DNA of 64,000 bases from Owenia fusiformis (taxonomy: Eukaryota > Annelida > Polychaeta > Sabellida > Oweniidae), in assembly GCA_903813345.2 (NCBI GenBank), contig CAIIXF020000008.1, forward strand, positions 19,326,822 through 19,390,821, written 5' to 3'. Under the pieces are notes generated by a model, which was given only the letters and a program-made list of their open reading frames with translations, did not search any database and had not been told where the DNA came from. Below are positions 50,328 through 53,300 of this stretch, one piece after another. Position 1 is the stretch's first letter. The number at the start of each line of letters is the position of its first letter. The translations under genes and the position numbers were made by a program.

Positions 50328-53300
50328 TTTTATTAAAGTGTCGTGAGTCATAAAACATATAAAATACAATTAAAACACCCCAGGCCGACAACGACCTATA
50401 GGACACTATAAATACATGTAAATCATTTATATAGATAATTTTCACGAAGTTTAAGCATATAGCTTGATACAGAATTTGTTTTATTGAATTCATATTGCAT
50501 GGTTTTTAAATAAATGTTCACATTACATAATAAATGTTCGCATTACATAATATATAAACCCTGAAGTAATATGGGTTTCTCAGTACCAAGTGAATGCATC
50601 TTAACATTGTACATGGCCTAATATTTATAAATTATTTATTTATTTTTATATTATGAACAATATATGTATATTTTTCTAGACAAAGCTAGATGGCTGGGAA
50701 CAGGAGAAGGCAGCCTTAGAAGACCAGCTGTCAAGTGCAAAAGACAATGTAAGTTTAGGATAGTTTATGGTTTCTGACCTTAATAATTAGGCTTACTATT
50801 TTTTTCGTGTTAGAATAATGGTATTTTTGTCTTTCCTGACTATTCTACAACAACATGCAATGTTGGCCTTGGCAATTCTGTTTACATTTAAAATAGTTTA
50901 TTTTTAACTAATAAGTTTCTTCTGTGTAAACTTGTTAATATGCACCACTGTTTATTCAGGAGCAATAGTAATGCAAATTTAAAAGCCAAACCAATATACC
51001 ATCTATATTTTTAAACATTATATTTTATTAATACTATGTTACATTTTGTATGAAAAATATATTAGATGTAGCACAAGAGACATGATAATCCTGCTATTAT
51101 ATTATATCAGTTAGATTCATCTGTACTTCTTCATCTTGTCTAAGTGAATCCAAATCTGTCTACTGTATGGTTCGCAACATATGTGTGAGGTGTTGTATCA
51201 TTCAGTCATATTAATATATGCTTTTTCAGCTTGCCAAAGTGAATGCAAGTTTGTCTATGGCTGAGTCACAACATATGTCTGAGGTGTTATATCATTCAGT
51301 TGTATTAATCTATACTTTTTCAGCTCGCCAAAGTGAATGCAAGTCTGTCTATGGCTGAGTCACAACATATGTGTGAGGTCTTATATCATTCAGTCGTATT
51401 AATCTATGCTTTTTCAGCTTGCCAAAGTGAATGCAAGTCTGTCTATGGCTGAGTCACAACATATGTGTGAGGTGTTATATCATTCAGTTGTATTAATCTA
51501 TACTTTTTCAGCTTGCCAAAGTGAATGCAAGTCTGTCTATGGCTGAGTCACAACATATGTGTGAGGTGTTATTAGGGGTCACACGGTTAACCGTGGCTTG
51601 CGGTTACCGCGGTTCATACCTCCACGACGGTTAGCTCGCACACAATCTTGAAAACCGCGGTTCTTGAAGAACCGTGACATTTTCAGTTTCACTTACAGAA
51701 AAATAAAAATGTAAACCTCGGAATTAAACTCCATTTCAAGCTTTCGTGTAATACCAATTAACTAAACATCGTCTGGAATCGTTAATCATCATGCAATAAT
51801 GCGAACCATACCTGATATTTACGACGATCTTCTGATATAGACTGCAGATAACAAAAACAAAAGGAAAATGTTGATAAATTTCACCGGCATATTGACCCGG
51901 AAGTGACCTACGCTAAACATTTCGCGCAATCCTATTGGTTGATAGAACAGTATACTGTAAAAAGCCGAACGCCGAATGCATTGAATTTGCGAACGAGTCA
52001 CGTTCTGTGTATTACGTTCGCCTTTGATCCATGTTGAGTCCTGACAAAGTGTTGAACTTAAGTTATATTTCTAAAGAAAACATTTATTCAGTTTAGTGAA
52101 GTATTGTGCTAATTTTGCCAACAGTTGACAAGTTATTTTATGTGTTGAAAAAACTAGAACATCAAACAAGAAGATCAACACAGTGAACACACAGATATTT
52201 TGGGAGGGAGGGAGGGAAAAAAGACTGAACAAACAAACAAACATTGTGTGAAACTGGATACTTACAATACTGAATACAATAAAACACTGTGACACACTTA
52301 GTATGTTTTCTGATTTTCGGATCAATTTCATATATTTTTGCTCATTTCACGAGGCCCGTGAGAACCGCAATCAGAACCGAACCGAACTGTAAAATACAAT
52401 CACCGAACCGAACCGTGAAATCTCAAACCGTGTGACCCCTGGGTGTTATATCATTCAGTCGTTTCAATCTATACTTTTTGAGCTGCCAAAGTGAATGCAA
52501 GTCTGTCTATGGCTGAGTCACAACATATGTGTGAGATGTTATATCATTCAGTCGTATTAATCTATACTTTTTCAGCTTGCCAAAGTGAATGCACTTCTCT
52601 CTATGGCTGAGTCACAACATATGTGTGAGATGTTATATCATTCAGTCGTATTAATGTATGCTTTTTCAGCTTGCTAAAGTGAATGCAAGTATGTCTATGG
52701 CTGAGTCACAACATATGTGTGAGATGTTATATCATTCAGTCGTATTAATCTATGCTTTTTCAGCTTGCCAAAGTGAATGCAAGTATGTCTATGGCTGAAT
52801 CACAACATATGCGTGAGGTGCAGTGCCTGAGGGAGGAGACTGAGGGACGAGTTGATATGACGCGCTATAACAATCTCAACATAGCCTTACTTGAGGAACA
52901 GAAGAAGCGAAAAGAAGTAGAAGAGATATGCCAAGTTCGCCTTGCTGAGACAAACAAACTTTTATCAAGTAAGCAGGATGACTACTAGAACATGTTCATG
53001 TCATTGAATATACAGCAGATACAATTAATGTGTACATAATAGAGTATGTTCAACATGCCCTCTCTATCAACCAAAGTAAATGTGGAGTGCTACTATTTGT
53101 ATCAAAATGTTTCAGTCCAAAAGGACACTTCAAAATCAGTCATGAGAGCCATCCATAGACATCATGCAAAAAAGCCATGCATAAACATCTTGGAAAAGAG
53201 CCATGCATAGAAATCTTGCAAAAGAGCCATACATAAACATCTTGGAAAAGAGCCATGCATAGACATCTTGCAAAAGAGCCATACATAGACATCTTGTAAA

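Noticed and set aside
51130-52763. Array of spaced repeats considered as a CRISPR array
   Set aside because: The 94-bp units are contiguous and derive from an adjacent exon; spacers are absent and the genome is eukaryotic.
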